The notes under the pieces were generated by a model. The model was given only the letters and a program-made list of their open reading frames with translations. It was not told the DNA's origin and made no database searches. Both the position numbers and the translations under genes were made by a program. A stretch of DNA of 64,000 bases. Source: an uncultured bacterium. GTDB taxonomy: Bacteria > Cyanobacteriota > Vampirovibrionia > Gastranaerophilales > Gastranaerophilaceae. Positions within the stretch are counted from its first letter, which is position 1; each line of letters begins with the position of its first letter. This document shows positions 51,345 to 59,790 of this stretch, piece by piece. The DNA is taken from contig CABRZP010000011.1 in assembly GCA_902475545.1 (NCBI GenBank), positions 1-64,000 of the forward strand, read 5' to 3'.

Positions 51345-52025
51345 ATGAAAAAAATCTTTATAAAAACTCGAAATGTAAGGAATTTTATAGGCTTAGTTGA
51401 AGCTCTGAAAAACAAACCCAAAAACATTCCTAAAATGGGACTTATATATGGCGAGCCGGGGCTTGGAAAATCTCAAACGGCACTTTGGCTAGCCTGCAAA
51501 TATGACGGGATTTATATTCGAGCCTCAAACCTTATGACAAGCAGGTGGCTTGTTGAAGAAATTGTTAGAGAAATGGATGAACTTCCTCGGTATTTGACTT
51601 CGGACAACTTTAATGTCGTGATTAGCAAACTTATTCAAAAGCCAAAAATTATTTTTGTAGATGAAATCGACTACTTAATGAACAATTACAAAAGTGTCGA
51701 AACCCTAAGAGATATCCACGATAAAACTGATTGCCCGATAGTATTTGTAGGAATGGGCTTGGCTCTTAGGAAACTTGAAAAATACAAGCACCTATATGAC
51801 AGATTTAGCGAGATTGTAAAGTTTGAAACCTTTGAAATAGAAGATTTGAGTCAAATTTTTAGTCAACTCTCTGAAATCCCGTTTACCCCTGATTCGATAG
51901 AATATATCCACAAAAAATACAACAGGTTCAGACAAATAGTACAGCTTATAAGCAAACTTGAAAGTTTTGCAAAAGAAAATAATTTAGAAGAAATTACAAA
52001 AGAAGTTATGGAGCAAATTATATGA
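51345..52025 (+). CDS. MuB/TniB-like AAA+ ATPase
   Basis: 226 aa with Walker A GEPGLGKS (36-43) and Walker B IIFVDEID (D106, E107), then a short C-terminal helical lid. Such ATPases bind DNA, choose targets and activate the transposase. GAAAGGA precedes the ATG. The 68-bp gap after the transposase is G+C-rich and includes a GGGT ... ACCC inverted pair. Its stop overlaps the next start (ATGA). Confidence 0.88.
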   Translation: MKKIFIKTRNVRNFIGLVEALKNKPKNIPKMGLIYGEPGLGKSQTALWLACKYDGIYIRASNLMTSRWLVEEIVREMDELPRYLTSDNFNVVISKLIQKPKIIFVDEIDYLMNNYKSVETLRDIHDKTDCPIVFVGMGLALRKLEKYKHLYDRFSEIVKFETFEIEDLSQIFSQLSEIPFTPDSIEYIHKKYNRFRQIVQLISKLESFAKENNLEEITKEVMEQII

Positions 52026-52582
52026 ACATTGAAAAATTAGCTAAAAGATTAAAAGAATTTACCCTTGATGATATTGAATTGATAGCAGAATGCGATTGCA
52101 AAACAAAACTTGAACAGCTTTTGAACAGCAATAAAATACTTTTTGAAAACGGAATTTATAAATACAATGAGGAAACGAAAACGGGTGAAAATTATGAAAT
52201 ATTCAGCCCGCTAAAAAATAAACACTTAAAAATTAGTATAGAAGATGCAAAAGAATATTTTATGAAAAATTATGTCGAAAAATACTGCAAATTCGAGACC
52301 TACAGGAACTATAACGCGATTTTCAATTTTAATATTATACCTTTTATAAACTGCTATTACCTGCATGAAATTGATATTGAGTCGATAAAAGAACTTTTTA
52401 AAGTCTGCGAATTAAGACGCCTAAAGCCTCGCAGAATTAAAAACACAATGGCACTTCTAAATCAATTGATAAAGTATTTCCAACACCTTGGAGTGATTGA
52501 TAGAAGTTGCGTTTATCAGGTTAAAAAAGTACAAGACAAAAACCATTTTGGAATAGAAAACTTAATTTTTGAGGGATTTTAA
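52022..52582 (+). CDS. Stand-alone core-binding (SAM-like) domain protein
   Basis: 186 aa. Residues 1-70 look like a small N-terminal DNA-binding unit. Residues 80-165 (CKFETYRNYNAIFNFNIIPF, then LKPRRIKNTMALLNQLIKYF and LGVIDRS) follow the helical pattern of the phage-integrase N-terminal SAM-like domain. No catalytic recombinase domain or Arg/His/Tyr set follows. It is overlapped at both ends (ATGA and TAATG), so it is made with the MuB-like and HTH proteins. An accessory DNA-binding role in transposition is inferred. Confidence 0.55.
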   Translation: MNIEKLAKRLKEFTLDDIELIAECDCKTKLEQLLNSNKILFENGIYKYNEETKTGENYEIFSPLKNKHLKISIEDAKEYFMKNYVEKYCKFETYRNYNAIFNFNIIPFINCYYLHEIDIESIKELFKVCELRRLKPRRIKNTMALLNQLIKYFQHLGVIDRSCVYQVKKVQDKNHFGIENLIFEGF

Positions 52583-52980
52583 TGAGTAAAATAAAATTAT
52601 TTAAACAAGCAGAGCAAATGTATTTAAAAGGCTCGACCGTTAATGAAATCTCTTTAGAACTTGGGATTGCCAAAAGAACTTTGTTTTACTGGAAAAAGCA
52701 ATATGATTGGGATAAAAAGCGAAAAGAATCAATGTATGATAAATCCCAGTTCAAAGAGGACTTGCAAAAGTTTGCCCAAAAGCTTATGGATAAAATCGCA
52801 AACAGTAATAAATCTAACAGCCAGATAAGCCAAGCAGAGTACTATTCCCTTGTAAATATTTTGAACTTTCTCCCAGAATTGAAAGAAAACAATACTCAAA
52901 ACGAAACACACCAAATAAAAACCGAACTTTCCCCGGACTTCATCCGCCAAATCGAACGTGAAATTTTAGGTATAGAATAA
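52582..52980 (+). CDS. HTH protein resembling Mu gp27 / terminase small subunit
   Basis: 132 aa with an N-terminal HTH (QAEQMYLKGSTVNEISLELGIAKRTLFYWKKQYDW) typical of DUF1804/gp27 and terminase small subunits of Mu-like phages. A helical region with ELSPDFIRQIEREILGIE at the end follows. No terminase large subunit gene follows, so packaging is unlikely now and a regulatory role is possible. It overlaps the previous gene by one base (TAATG). Confidence 0.7.
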   Translation: MSKIKLFKQAEQMYLKGSTVNEISLELGIAKRTLFYWKKQYDWDKKRKESMYDKSQFKEDLQKFAQKLMDKIANSNKSNSQISQAEYYSLVNILNFLPELKENNTQNETHQIKTELSPDFIRQIEREILGIE

Positions 52981-53024
52981 CTCCTGCAAATTTTTGTGCT
53001 ATCCTTGTAGAAAAGGAGTGAAGT

Positions 53025-55496
53025 ATGAGCGAAGAATATGAAAGATATAGTCTTGATATTGCAAAGTATATTTTAATAGCATTACAAATCTTAGGTGGGA
53101 ATGCATCAAGACAAGAAATTAAAGAAAAATTGGTAGAAGATACACAATTTGATTTAACATATCATGAAGTTTTTGAGCCATATACAGGGAAAACATATAG
53201 CCATTTTCTTTTTGATTTTAATTTCGGGCTTATAGCTTTGAAATGTTGTAATTATATAGAACCATATAAAAGAAATAGCAATATTATTCTTACACAAAAA
53301 GGGAAAAATTTTAATGCTCAATTATACCCGACAGATGAAGACAAAGAAATACAACAGGATTATTGGCAAAAAGCACATAATAAAAAAAGTAATGAACAAG
53401 CTTTTATAAACTGGTGCACCAATCATAAACAACTAAAAAATTCAAATAAGCTATATTCTGAATCTTCAGCTAAAGATTTTACTTTCATGTTAAAAAAACA
53501 ACTTTGCAAAAAAATTCCTGAAATTGAAAAAGAAATTAACTCTCAAAATATATTTATTATTACTGATTATGAATTAATAGACGCTATATTGAATAAATAT
53601 TTAAGTGAAATAGATAATATAGATAAGCTTGCAAATAATGCAGATGGAAAAAATAGCTTAATATTATATTCTGAATTTTTAAAAGGGAATAATTGTGAAA
53701 ATCCAATAGAACAATTGGAAACATATAATAAAGGAGACAATATGGAAAGTGCTAAATACCACCCACTTAACCAAATTTTATATGGTCCTCCAGGAACTGG
53801 AAAAACTTATAATACAGTTATTAAAGCAATGGAGATAATTACATTTGAGAATTTATTTAGAAAATGGTTTATAGAAATATATTGTAAAAATAAAAATGTA
53901 AAAGATTCTGAAAAAACGCTTAAGGATTATGTAACACATATAAAAAAAATAAATGAAGAGTATCTAATAAATGATAACATTTTTAAATATTACGATATTG
54001 CCTCTTTTAAACAATTACAAACAAACATTTTAAATAGCTCTTATGTATTAAAAAATGATACAAGAAATAATCCTAATTCCTATTATCAACATTCTTTAAA
54101 AAGATATGAAGAATTTTTATACTGGTTGGATTATGAAAAAATAAGAAAAGAATTTGATGCATTAAAACAACAAGGTCAGATTGAATTTGTGACTTTCCAC
54201 CAGTCTTATTCATATGAAGAATTTGTTGAAGGTATTAAACCTGATATTTCCAAATGGAATGATGACGGTTCTGAACTTAAATATGTTGGGAAAGACGGTA
54301 TTTTTAAAAATATCTGTGAACATGCTAAACCTATAAAAGTATCTTCTATAAAACATCAACCTATTGATTTTTCGAATACCAAAGTATTTAAAATGTCACT
54401 CGGAAATACTTTAGAAAAAGAAGATGATATATATGAATATTGTATATCTAATGATGTAGTTGCTCTTGGGTTCAAAGATGTTGATTTTTCTGACTGTAAA
54501 ACTAGCCAAGACTTTAAAGATAAAGATGATTCTTGGGGAGCTACTGCATTAGAGCGATTTATTAATTGGATGGATGTCGGAGATATTATAATTATTTCTA
54601 ATGGTAATAAAAACTTTAGAGCTATAGCTCAAGTAACTGGGAACTATTATTATGATAGAACAACTCCGATTAGATATTCTCATTTTAGAAAAGTTGAATG
54701 GCTTTATAAAGGAGAAGATATTTACTATTCTAAAATTAATAACAAAGTTTTTTCACAGCAATCAATTTATGGTTATTTTGATCCTAGTAAAAAAGGTATG
54801 CCAAATTATAATCCAGATTTAAATACTCAAGAATTAAACAATATAATTACTGGTAAAGTTGACAAAGAAATTGCGTTACCACATATCTTAATCATTGATG
54901 AAATTAATCGAGGTAACATTTCTAAAATTTTTGGGGAATTAATAACCCTAATTGAGGAAGATAAAAGAGGAACTTTGTCAGTTAAATTACCTTATTCACA
55001 AGATGATTTTACAGTTCCTCAAAATCTCTATATTATAGGAACAATGAACACTTCTGACCGTTCTATTGCAAGTATTGATATTGCTCTTCGTCGTCGTTTC
55101 AAATTCGTTGAAATAATGCCAAGACCTGAATTGGTTGCGGATTTTGGATGTAGTTTTCAATCTATTTTTGAAAAACTAAATACAAAAATTAAAATTTTGC
55201 TAGACAGAGACCATCAAATAGGTCACAGTTATTTTATAAATACAAAATATGCAAACGCAGACATTAGTATTTTGAAAGAAATCTGGTTTAGTGAAATTAT
55301 TCCTCTATTGAATGAATATTTTTATTGTGATTGGGAAAAATTAAAATTAGTTATTCCTGGTTTTATAAAAGAAATTAATATTCCAGAAGAATTAAAAAAT
55401 GAGTGTGAAGATTCTATATATGAATTCAAAACACCTAACGAAGTTAAAGATTTTGTTGGTGCACTAACGCAGGATAAATTTAAACAGGAAAATTAA
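53025..55496 (+). CDS. mcrB: McrB-family AAA+ restriction GTPase with internal EVE-like domain
   Basis: 823 aa. The N-terminal 230 residues (winged-helix-like DIAKYILIALQILGG) are a likely DNA-recognition part. The AAA+ motor has Walker A YGPPGTGKT (253-261), Walker B LIIDEINRG (D625, E626), the McrB signature MNTSDRS (674-680) and arginine-rich LRRRFKF. Between Walker A and B lies an EVE/PUA-like insertion (about 452-575: VFKMSLGN, VVALGF, RFINWMDVGDIIIISNG, FRAIAQVTG). McrB uses GTP to translocate and activates McrC against modified DNA. AAGGAG precedes the ATG, and the stop overlaps the mcrC start (TAATG). Confidence 0.9.
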   Translation: MSEEYERYSLDIAKYILIALQILGGNASRQEIKEKLVEDTQFDLTYHEVFEPYTGKTYSHFLFDFNFGLIALKCCNYIEPYKRNSNIILTQKGKNFNAQLYPTDEDKEIQQDYWQKAHNKKSNEQAFINWCTNHKQLKNSNKLYSESSAKDFTFMLKKQLCKKIPEIEKEINSQNIFIITDYELIDAILNKYLSEIDNIDKLANNADGKNSLILYSEFLKGNNCENPIEQLETYNKGDNMESAKYHPLNQILYGPPGTGKTYNTVIKAMEIITFENLFRKWFIEIYCKNKNVKDSEKTLKDYVTHIKKINEEYLINDNIFKYYDIASFKQLQTNILNSSYVLKNDTRNNPNSYYQHSLKRYEEFLYWLDYEKIRKEFDALKQQGQIEFVTFHQSYSYEEFVEGIKPDISKWNDDGSELKYVGKDGIFKNICEHAKPIKVSSIKHQPIDFSNTKVFKMSLGNTLEKEDDIYEYCISNDVVALGFKDVDFSDCKTSQDFKDKDDSWGATALERFINWMDVGDIIIISNGNKNFRAIAQVTGNYYYDRTTPIRYSHFRKVEWLYKGEDIYYSKINNKVFSQQSIYGYFDPSKKGMPNYNPDLNTQELNNIITGKVDKEIALPHILIIDEINRGNISKIFGELITLIEEDKRGTLSVKLPYSQDDFTVPQNLYIIGTMNTSDRSIASIDIALRRRFKFVEIMPRPELVADFGCSFQSIFEKLNTKIKILLDRDHQIGHSYFINTKYANADISILKEIWFSEIIPLLNEYFYCDWEKLKLVIPGFIKEINIPEELKNECEDSIYEFKTPNEVKDFVGALTQDKFKQEN

Positions 55497-56752
55497 TGCG
55501 AGAATCTATTGCTATTAAAGAATATTCTGAAATTAAAGAAAATAAACTTGAAAGTTGCAATATAGATAAACTGCAAGCTTATTTGAAATGCCAGAACTTA
55601 GATTCAGCTCTAAAAGTTACAAGACATGGCATAAAAACCAAATCTTGGGTAGGCGTTATTAAATATAAAAACTTACATTTAGAAATTCTGCCAAAACTTA
55701 TTTCTGCAGATGCAAATAATGATGGTGAAATTTCAAAAGCTGAACGAAGCATAATTCTAAAAAACCTTATTTTTATGCTTTCATACACAAAGAATCTTGA
55801 TATCAAGACAAATGATAATGCTAAATTATCAACTGAAAAAAATCCATTCATTGAAATTTTGATTAGAGAATTTGCAACCTCTTTATTTGAGGCTTTAAAG
55901 CGCTTTACGCCTAAAAGGTATGTTAGAGAAGAAGAAAATTTGAATTACTTAAAAGGTAAAATAAAATTTAGCGAAAACATCCGCTACAACTGTACAAACC
56001 AAGCAAAATTTTATTGTGAGTATGATGAATTTTCTGAAAACAATTTTCTTAACCAACTGTTTTTATTTGTTTCGACCTGCTTATATAATATTTCTAACAG
56101 CAGCTACAATAAAAAAACTTTGAAATTTATTATTAACTATTATTCTGATATTTCTTTTGTCAGATTTGATAAATTTAAAGTCAGGAAAATTAAACTTACA
56201 AGAACTCAAGAGCTTTTCAAAAAGTCATTCAAACTTGCAAAAATGTTTGTAGAACAGACAAGTGTTGATTTATCTAAAAATAAATTTGAAAATATTACAC
56301 TTGTTTGGGATATGAACAAATTATTTGAAGAATTTATTTTTGAATTAATAAAAAGAAAAATTCCTGAGTGTAAAGCAATAGCTCAAAAACCAAAGCGTTT
56401 ACTTAAAAGAGAAAATGTAACTCGCCGAGATACAAGAATTGATATTCTAATACAAAATCCTCAAGTCATTATTGATACCAAGTATAAAAAATTCACAAAT
56501 TTTGACGATATTTCAAGTGCGGATATTTATCAAGTAACAACATATTGCCTATTACATAACTATAAACGTGCAATATTACTGTACCCTCAATATGATAAAA
56601 AAGAGCCGGATATATGTGATTACCAGCTGAACTGTGCTGAAAATAATTATCACATTGATTTTTGTACTGTTAATTTAAAGAACAATGACTTAAAAGATAA
56701 AGAAGTACAAAATTCAATAATTGGTAAAATTAAAAGCATAATAGGTAATTAA
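55496..56752 (+). CDS. mcrC: McrC-family nuclease subunit
   Basis: 418 aa McrC. The N-terminal beta-rich part (YKNLHLEILPKLI) binds the McrB ring. The middle has RYVREEENLNYLKGKI and EFSENNFLNQLF. The C-terminal PD-(D/E)xK nuclease has D316 (RIDILI) and D327-T-K329 (IDTKYK). With McrB it forms a type IV restriction complex that cuts DNA carrying modified cytosines or other marks. It is coupled to mcrB by a one-base overlap. Confidence 0.92.
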   Translation: MRESIAIKEYSEIKENKLESCNIDKLQAYLKCQNLDSALKVTRHGIKTKSWVGVIKYKNLHLEILPKLISADANNDGEISKAERSIILKNLIFMLSYTKNLDIKTNDNAKLSTEKNPFIEILIREFATSLFEALKRFTPKRYVREEENLNYLKGKIKFSENIRYNCTNQAKFYCEYDEFSENNFLNQLFLFVSTCLYNISNSSYNKKTLKFIINYYSDISFVRFDKFKVRKIKLTRTQELFKKSFKLAKMFVEQTSVDLSKNKFENITLVWDMNKLFEEFIFELIKRKIPECKAIAQKPKRLLKRENVTRRDTRIDILIQNPQVIIDTKYKKFTNFDDISSADIYQVTTYCLLHNYKRAILLYPQYDKKEPDICDYQLNCAENNYHIDFCTVNLKNNDLKDKEVQNSIIGKIKSIIGN

Positions 56753-56780
56753 ATCTTTTCAATATACCTATTAGAAATAC
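56753..56780 (+). repeat. Direct repeat flanking the DUF6119 gene, copy 1
   Basis: ATCTTTTCAATATACCTATT followed by AGAAATAC, matching copy 2 at 58763-58790 in 24 of 28 bases. On the minus strand it encodes SNRYIEKI-stop, a remnant of the C-terminus (SNWYIERI-stop) of the small gene at 58759. Confidence 0.65.
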
Positions 56781-56818
56781 TTATATTTTAAAGAAGTTTT
56801 AATTAAATAAAAATAACT

Positions 56819-58567
56819 TTAATTCTTTTTTATTACTTTTACAATTCTTTGTATTATTTTAAATTGATAATTAAAGTTTACCGTTAAAAATTTATGAGCT
56901 TGATAAATTGAATAGATGGTCATAAATGGTAAATCTTGTAAATTTATATGTTCAAGAGTTAATATGCATAACACTATGGTATATTCATTTTCTATAGGTC
57001 TTTCCTCTGGTATAAGGCCTGTAAATTTATTACCATCTTTATTATAATTTATACTTGTTGCTTGGAGAACACTATCACTGATAAAACTCCTAAGATTTTT
57101 TCGTAACTCCTTATCAATTAAAAAAGCTTCTGCATAAAATCTAGCCTGCGTAAATAAATGACTAATTGAAGCTGTACCATTTTCATATCTTTTTACTTGA
57201 ACTAGTTCTTTATTAGTTGTAAATAAATCACAGACTTCATATTTAGACTTACCACCAATTTCTATATGTGCTTTATCAAACAAAAATATATTTGAATTAT
57301 TTTTAGCAATCGTTTCATTATATACAGACTCCTTATTTAATTTAGCTTGTTCATCATAAATTAAAATATCATTATCCAGTTCATTTAGAATATTTTCATC
57401 AAATTCTATGTGATGTTCTCTTATGTATTTATTTACATTTTCCATAAAATTTTCTGAAATTTCACGCCATTTTCCATTGAAAAGAATATATTTCTTATCA
57501 CTATAGTCCAGTTCAGCTACAAAACATTGATAAGCATTCCAAGCTCTATAAGTTGTTTCTAAAGCTTTATCATTCTTATAGATAGTCCAATTTTTTATTG
57601 TTTTAATATTTTTGATTTCTTTATGAGCATTTATCAAATCTTCGAGTAACAATTCCTCATATTCTTTATTACTGCTATTACTATTATCACTGTTATTTTT
57701 ATATGAAAATGTATATCTTTCAGAATCAATTATTTCTGGAACAGTTAATGATATTTTTTCAAAGTTATTGTTTTTTAATTTTTCAACAAGTAAATCATCT
57801 AAATCCTTAATAATAACGGAATTTGTTTCATATTTCATATTATCAAAAGCTTTAAATTCAGTAGATTGATACGCTTTTGAATTATATAATGAATTTAGTA
57901 GTTGGGTCTTTTCTTTAAGTTTTTTCCAGGATAGTTTATTGTTATTATCGAATTTCAAATGGATTCTATCCGTTCCAGTTATGGATGAGATAAAAGAATA
58001 TTCTTTTTTTGCTTTACCAGATATTTTTTTAAAAAATTCTTCATCATAGTCAACATCAAATATTGATAAACCCGCACCCGTGTGGATTTGTTTTTCTGCT
58101 TGTATAGATATAGATTCATGTTGTGATGTTTGAATAGATTTTATAGCCTCTGGATCACAAGTGTTCATTGCAATTTTTAAGCCAAAATCTGATATAATTT
58201 TATCTCTATTTATAAAACTTTCTGCTCCTGGTCCAAATACCATTGTATAGAAATCTTCTTTATCATTTTCAATAATACTGTAAATAAATATTCCTCTTGG
58301 TTGGATATTTTTAGATTCAAAACTTTGCTTTTCTTTTAGCTTTTCATTTATAAATTTCAACCAGGGAATATCATTTTGAGTTTTTATTTTACCTCCACTC
58401 ACGTTAAAATAAAATTTACCATTAATATCTTCTGTATTTATAGTTTTAAAATCACTTATTTTTAATAAATATTCACCTGTTTCGTTTTTTCTCAAACAGT
58501 CAGTATAATTTTTTACACTAGCATTCATTTTGTATATAGCAACTTGTGAAATATCTTCCATAAACAT
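56819..58567 (-). CDS. TIGR04141/DUF6119-family defence-associated protein
   Basis: 582 aa matching the sporadically distributed TIGR04141 family: VFGPGAESFI, FGLKIAMNTCDPEAIKSIQ, FDVDYDEEFFKKISG, FNGKWREISENFMENV and the C-terminal EVCDLFTTNKELVQVKRY ... ISHLFTQARFYAEAF block. The D-L ... QVK arrangement there looks like a PD-(D/E)xK nuclease active site with Gln in place of Glu. The biochemical function is unknown, and members are common in defence islands. GAGGTGG lies four bases before the ATG. The gene is a single cassette between direct repeats. Confidence 0.78.
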   Translation of the reverse strand: MFMEDISQVAIYKMNASVKNYTDCLRKNETGEYLLKISDFKTINTEDINGKFYFNVSGGKIKTQNDIPWLKFINEKLKEKQSFESKNIQPRGIFIYSIIENDKEDFYTMVFGPGAESFINRDKIISDFGLKIAMNTCDPEAIKSIQTSQHESISIQAEKQIHTGAGLSIFDVDYDEEFFKKISGKAKKEYSFISSITGTDRIHLKFDNNNKLSWKKLKEKTQLLNSLYNSKAYQSTEFKAFDNMKYETNSVIIKDLDDLLVEKLKNNNFEKISLTVPEIIDSERYTFSYKNNSDNSNSSNKEYEELLLEDLINAHKEIKNIKTIKNWTIYKNDKALETTYRAWNAYQCFVAELDYSDKKYILFNGKWREISENFMENVNKYIREHHIEFDENILNELDNDILIYDEQAKLNKESVYNETIAKNNSNIFLFDKAHIEIGGKSKYEVCDLFTTNKELVQVKRYENGTASISHLFTQARFYAEAFLIDKELRKNLRSFISDSVLQATSINYNKDGNKFTGLIPEERPIENEYTIVLCILTLEHINLQDLPFMTIYSIYQAHKFLTVNFNYQFKIIQRIVKVIKKN

Positions 58568-58637
58568 ACCACCTCATTTAATAAAACTAATCAAATAATT
58601 TAGAGCTATTATACTAAATAATTACCTATCTGGGTAT

Positions 58638-58651
58638 TAGCAAAATGGCTA
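58638..58651 (-). promoter_or_regulatory. TAGCM-N4-GGCTA palindrome upstream of the DUF6119 gene
   Basis: TAGCA-AAAT-GGCTA fits the same 14-bp consensus as the LuxR-solo boxes. It lies just upstream of a minus-strand TATAAT (58613-58608), so it would overlap or abut the -35 region. Confidence 0.5.
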
Positions 58652-58758
58652 TATAAAATCCGTATCATAGTTTCTCTGAAAACAAGGAAGTAAAACATAA
58701 ATGTTATATCTTGATTTTGACATTTATCTATTAACTTAAATTTGTTATCTATATTTCT

Positions 58759-58992
58759 TCATATCCTTTCAATATACCAATTAGAATTTCCAAAATGGTT
58801 AAAATTCCAATGTAATTGGAAGTAGAAATTGTATTCCATTGAGTTATCATCTTTAAAGTTATAAGAATACTTATTTAATTGTGTTCTACGATAACTTTCA
58901 AAAGCTATCCTAATTTCTTTTGCAAACTTTTTTCTAAATTCAGGATATGATATCTCTAAGGTTTCTCTTGTTAGTTTATTTTTCAAAATCAT
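58759..58992 (-). CDS. Small unknown element protein, 77 aa
   Basis: Starts MILKNKLTRETLEIS at ATG 58992, seven bases after GAGGG; a longer frame from 59016 is less likely. It is basic, with many aromatic residues near the end (MEYNFYFQLHWNFNHFGNSNWY). It overlaps the upstream 66-aa gene by 17 bases. Its 3' end is copy 2 of a direct repeat (58763-58790) whose other copy lies after mcrC. No family is recognised. Confidence 0.6.
   Translation of the reverse strand: MILKNKLTRETLEISYPEFRKKFAKEIRIAFESYRRTQLNKYSYNFKDDNSMEYNFYFQLHWNFNHFGNSNWYIERI
58763..58790 (+). repeat. Direct repeat flanking the DUF6119 gene, copy 2
   Basis: ATCCTTTCAATATACCAATT followed by AGAATTTC, 24 of 28 identical to copy 1 at 56753-56780 and in the same orientation. 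It covers the C-terminal codons of the 77-aa gene. Confidence 0.65.
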
Positions 58993-59176
58993 CTTCAAAC
59001 CCTCGTATGTTATCAAGCTCTATATTGTATCTTTTGCCTTGCTTATCAACACAAGTTGCATAATCTATCTCTGCATCGGCAAACTTGTTTTTCCAAATAC
59101 AAATCAACAATCCGATTTCTTGAGTTTTTAAGTTTAAAACCTTTGTTCCATAAAGTGCATAATCTTTTTCTGTCAT
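58976..59176 (-). CDS. Small unknown element protein, 66 aa
   Basis: Begins MTEKDYALYGTKVLNLKT and ends in an acidic RGFEDDFEK. The centre (GLLICIWKNKFADAEIDYATCVDKQG) looks like a small beta-sheet domain, with Cys at two places. It belongs to a run of four short minus-strand genes and is followed by the 77-aa gene with a 17-base overlap. AAAGGAAAG precedes the ATG. No family is recognised. Confidence 0.6.
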   Translation of the reverse strand: MTEKDYALYGTKVLNLKTQEIGLLICIWKNKFADAEIDYATCVDKQGKRYNIELDNIRGFEDDFEK

Positions 59177-59195
59177 TATTCTTTCCTTTCAAGTA

Positions 59196-59390
59196 TCAAA
59201 TCTGAATATATATATCAGGCTTTTGTGGAGCAATTAAAAACTCCTTCATAAATACAAATCTTTCTTCGTAAGCGTTTTCACAAATTACAGTGTCGAAGTT
59301 GTAGAAGCTAATTACTTTGTAATACTCATTATCAGAGCTCTTAAAACCTTTAATCTTTTTAAGCTTGTATTTTTTGCCTAATTCAATCAT
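59196..59390 (-). CDS. Small unknown element protein, 64 aa
   Basis: Begins MIELGKKYKLKKIKGFKS. It is compact and beta-rich, with VISFYNFDTVICENAYEERFVF in the middle. AGAGG lies before the ATG, and GAGTGATGAAT (59424-59414, minus) lies in its leader. It is 19 bases upstream of the 66-aa gene, so cotranscription is likely. No family is recognised. Confidence 0.58.
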   Translation of the reverse strand: MIELGKKYKLKKIKGFKSSDNEYYKVISFYNFDTVICENAYEERFVFMKEFLIAPQKPDIYIQI

Positions 59391-59501
59391 TGTTACCTCT
59401 TATCAGCAATGACATTCATCACTCTTTATGAGTAAAATATCAAGCAAACTCTTTCAAAATGTATCATTCAGACACAATCCATTTTCGAACAGTTTTTGAA
59501 C

Positions 59502-59526
59502 GGTATTTAAACAGGTGTTAAATACC
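59502..59526 (-). terminator. Hairpin downstream of the 74-aa gene
   Basis: GGTATTTAA / TTAAATACC is a perfect 9-bp stem with a 7-nt loop just past the stop codon at 59529. There is no clean T-run, so termination is uncertain. Confidence 0.4.
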
Positions 59527-59528
59527 AT

Positions 59529-59753
59529 TTAAAAATTCTTGTTGTCAGGATAATTTATAAAATAAGCGTTTACTGTATCAGAATCTCGCCTTAAATTCTC
59601 AACTATTGGAGTAAGATTGTATAACTCTTCAATCTCTTGTTGTGTCCTGCAAAAATAATCAATAACAGTAACTGTATTGTAAATCCGCTCAGCTAGTTTT
59701 TCTAACTTCTCGAAATCTTTTTGTTTAATCTTGTATTTCTTGCTTTTACTCAT
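59529..59753 (-). CDS. Small unknown basic protein, 74 aa
   Basis: Starts MSKSKKYKIKQKDFEKLEKLAERIYN at ATG 59753, five bases after a full AAGGAGG; upstream ATGs at 59783 and 59813 are less well placed. It is helical, with TVTVIDYFCRTQQEIEELYNLTPIVENL, and resembles small phage or conjugative-element proteins in character only. The leader contains GAGTGATGAAT (59788-59778, minus). It is divergent from the methyltransferase gene. Confidence 0.6.
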   Translation of the reverse strand: MSKSKKYKIKQKDFEKLEKLAERIYNTVTVIDYFCRTQQEIEELYNLTPIVENLRRDSDTVNAYFINYPDNKNF

Positions 59754-59790
59754 ACGACCTCCTTTTTTAGGTGTCGTATTCATCACTCTA

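Larger units (their letters stand above)
49445..52980 (+). mobile_element. Minimal Mu-like transposition module
   Basis: Four tightly packed genes on one strand: an rve/MuA-type transposase, a MuB-like AAA ATPase, a SAM-like core-binding protein and a Mu gp27-like HTH protein. No head, tail, lysis or portal genes follow, so this is a stripped transposable prophage or a Tn552/Mu-type transposon. It is noticeably more G+C-rich than the flanks. Exact ends are not resolved. Confidence 0.7.

Noticed and set aside
53006..53014. Extra TGTAGAAAA nonamer before mcrB, considered as a DnaA site
   Set aside because: A single copy overlapping the SD, as expected by chance in A/T-rich DNA. Single copies also lie inside coding sequence near 25754 and 32558.
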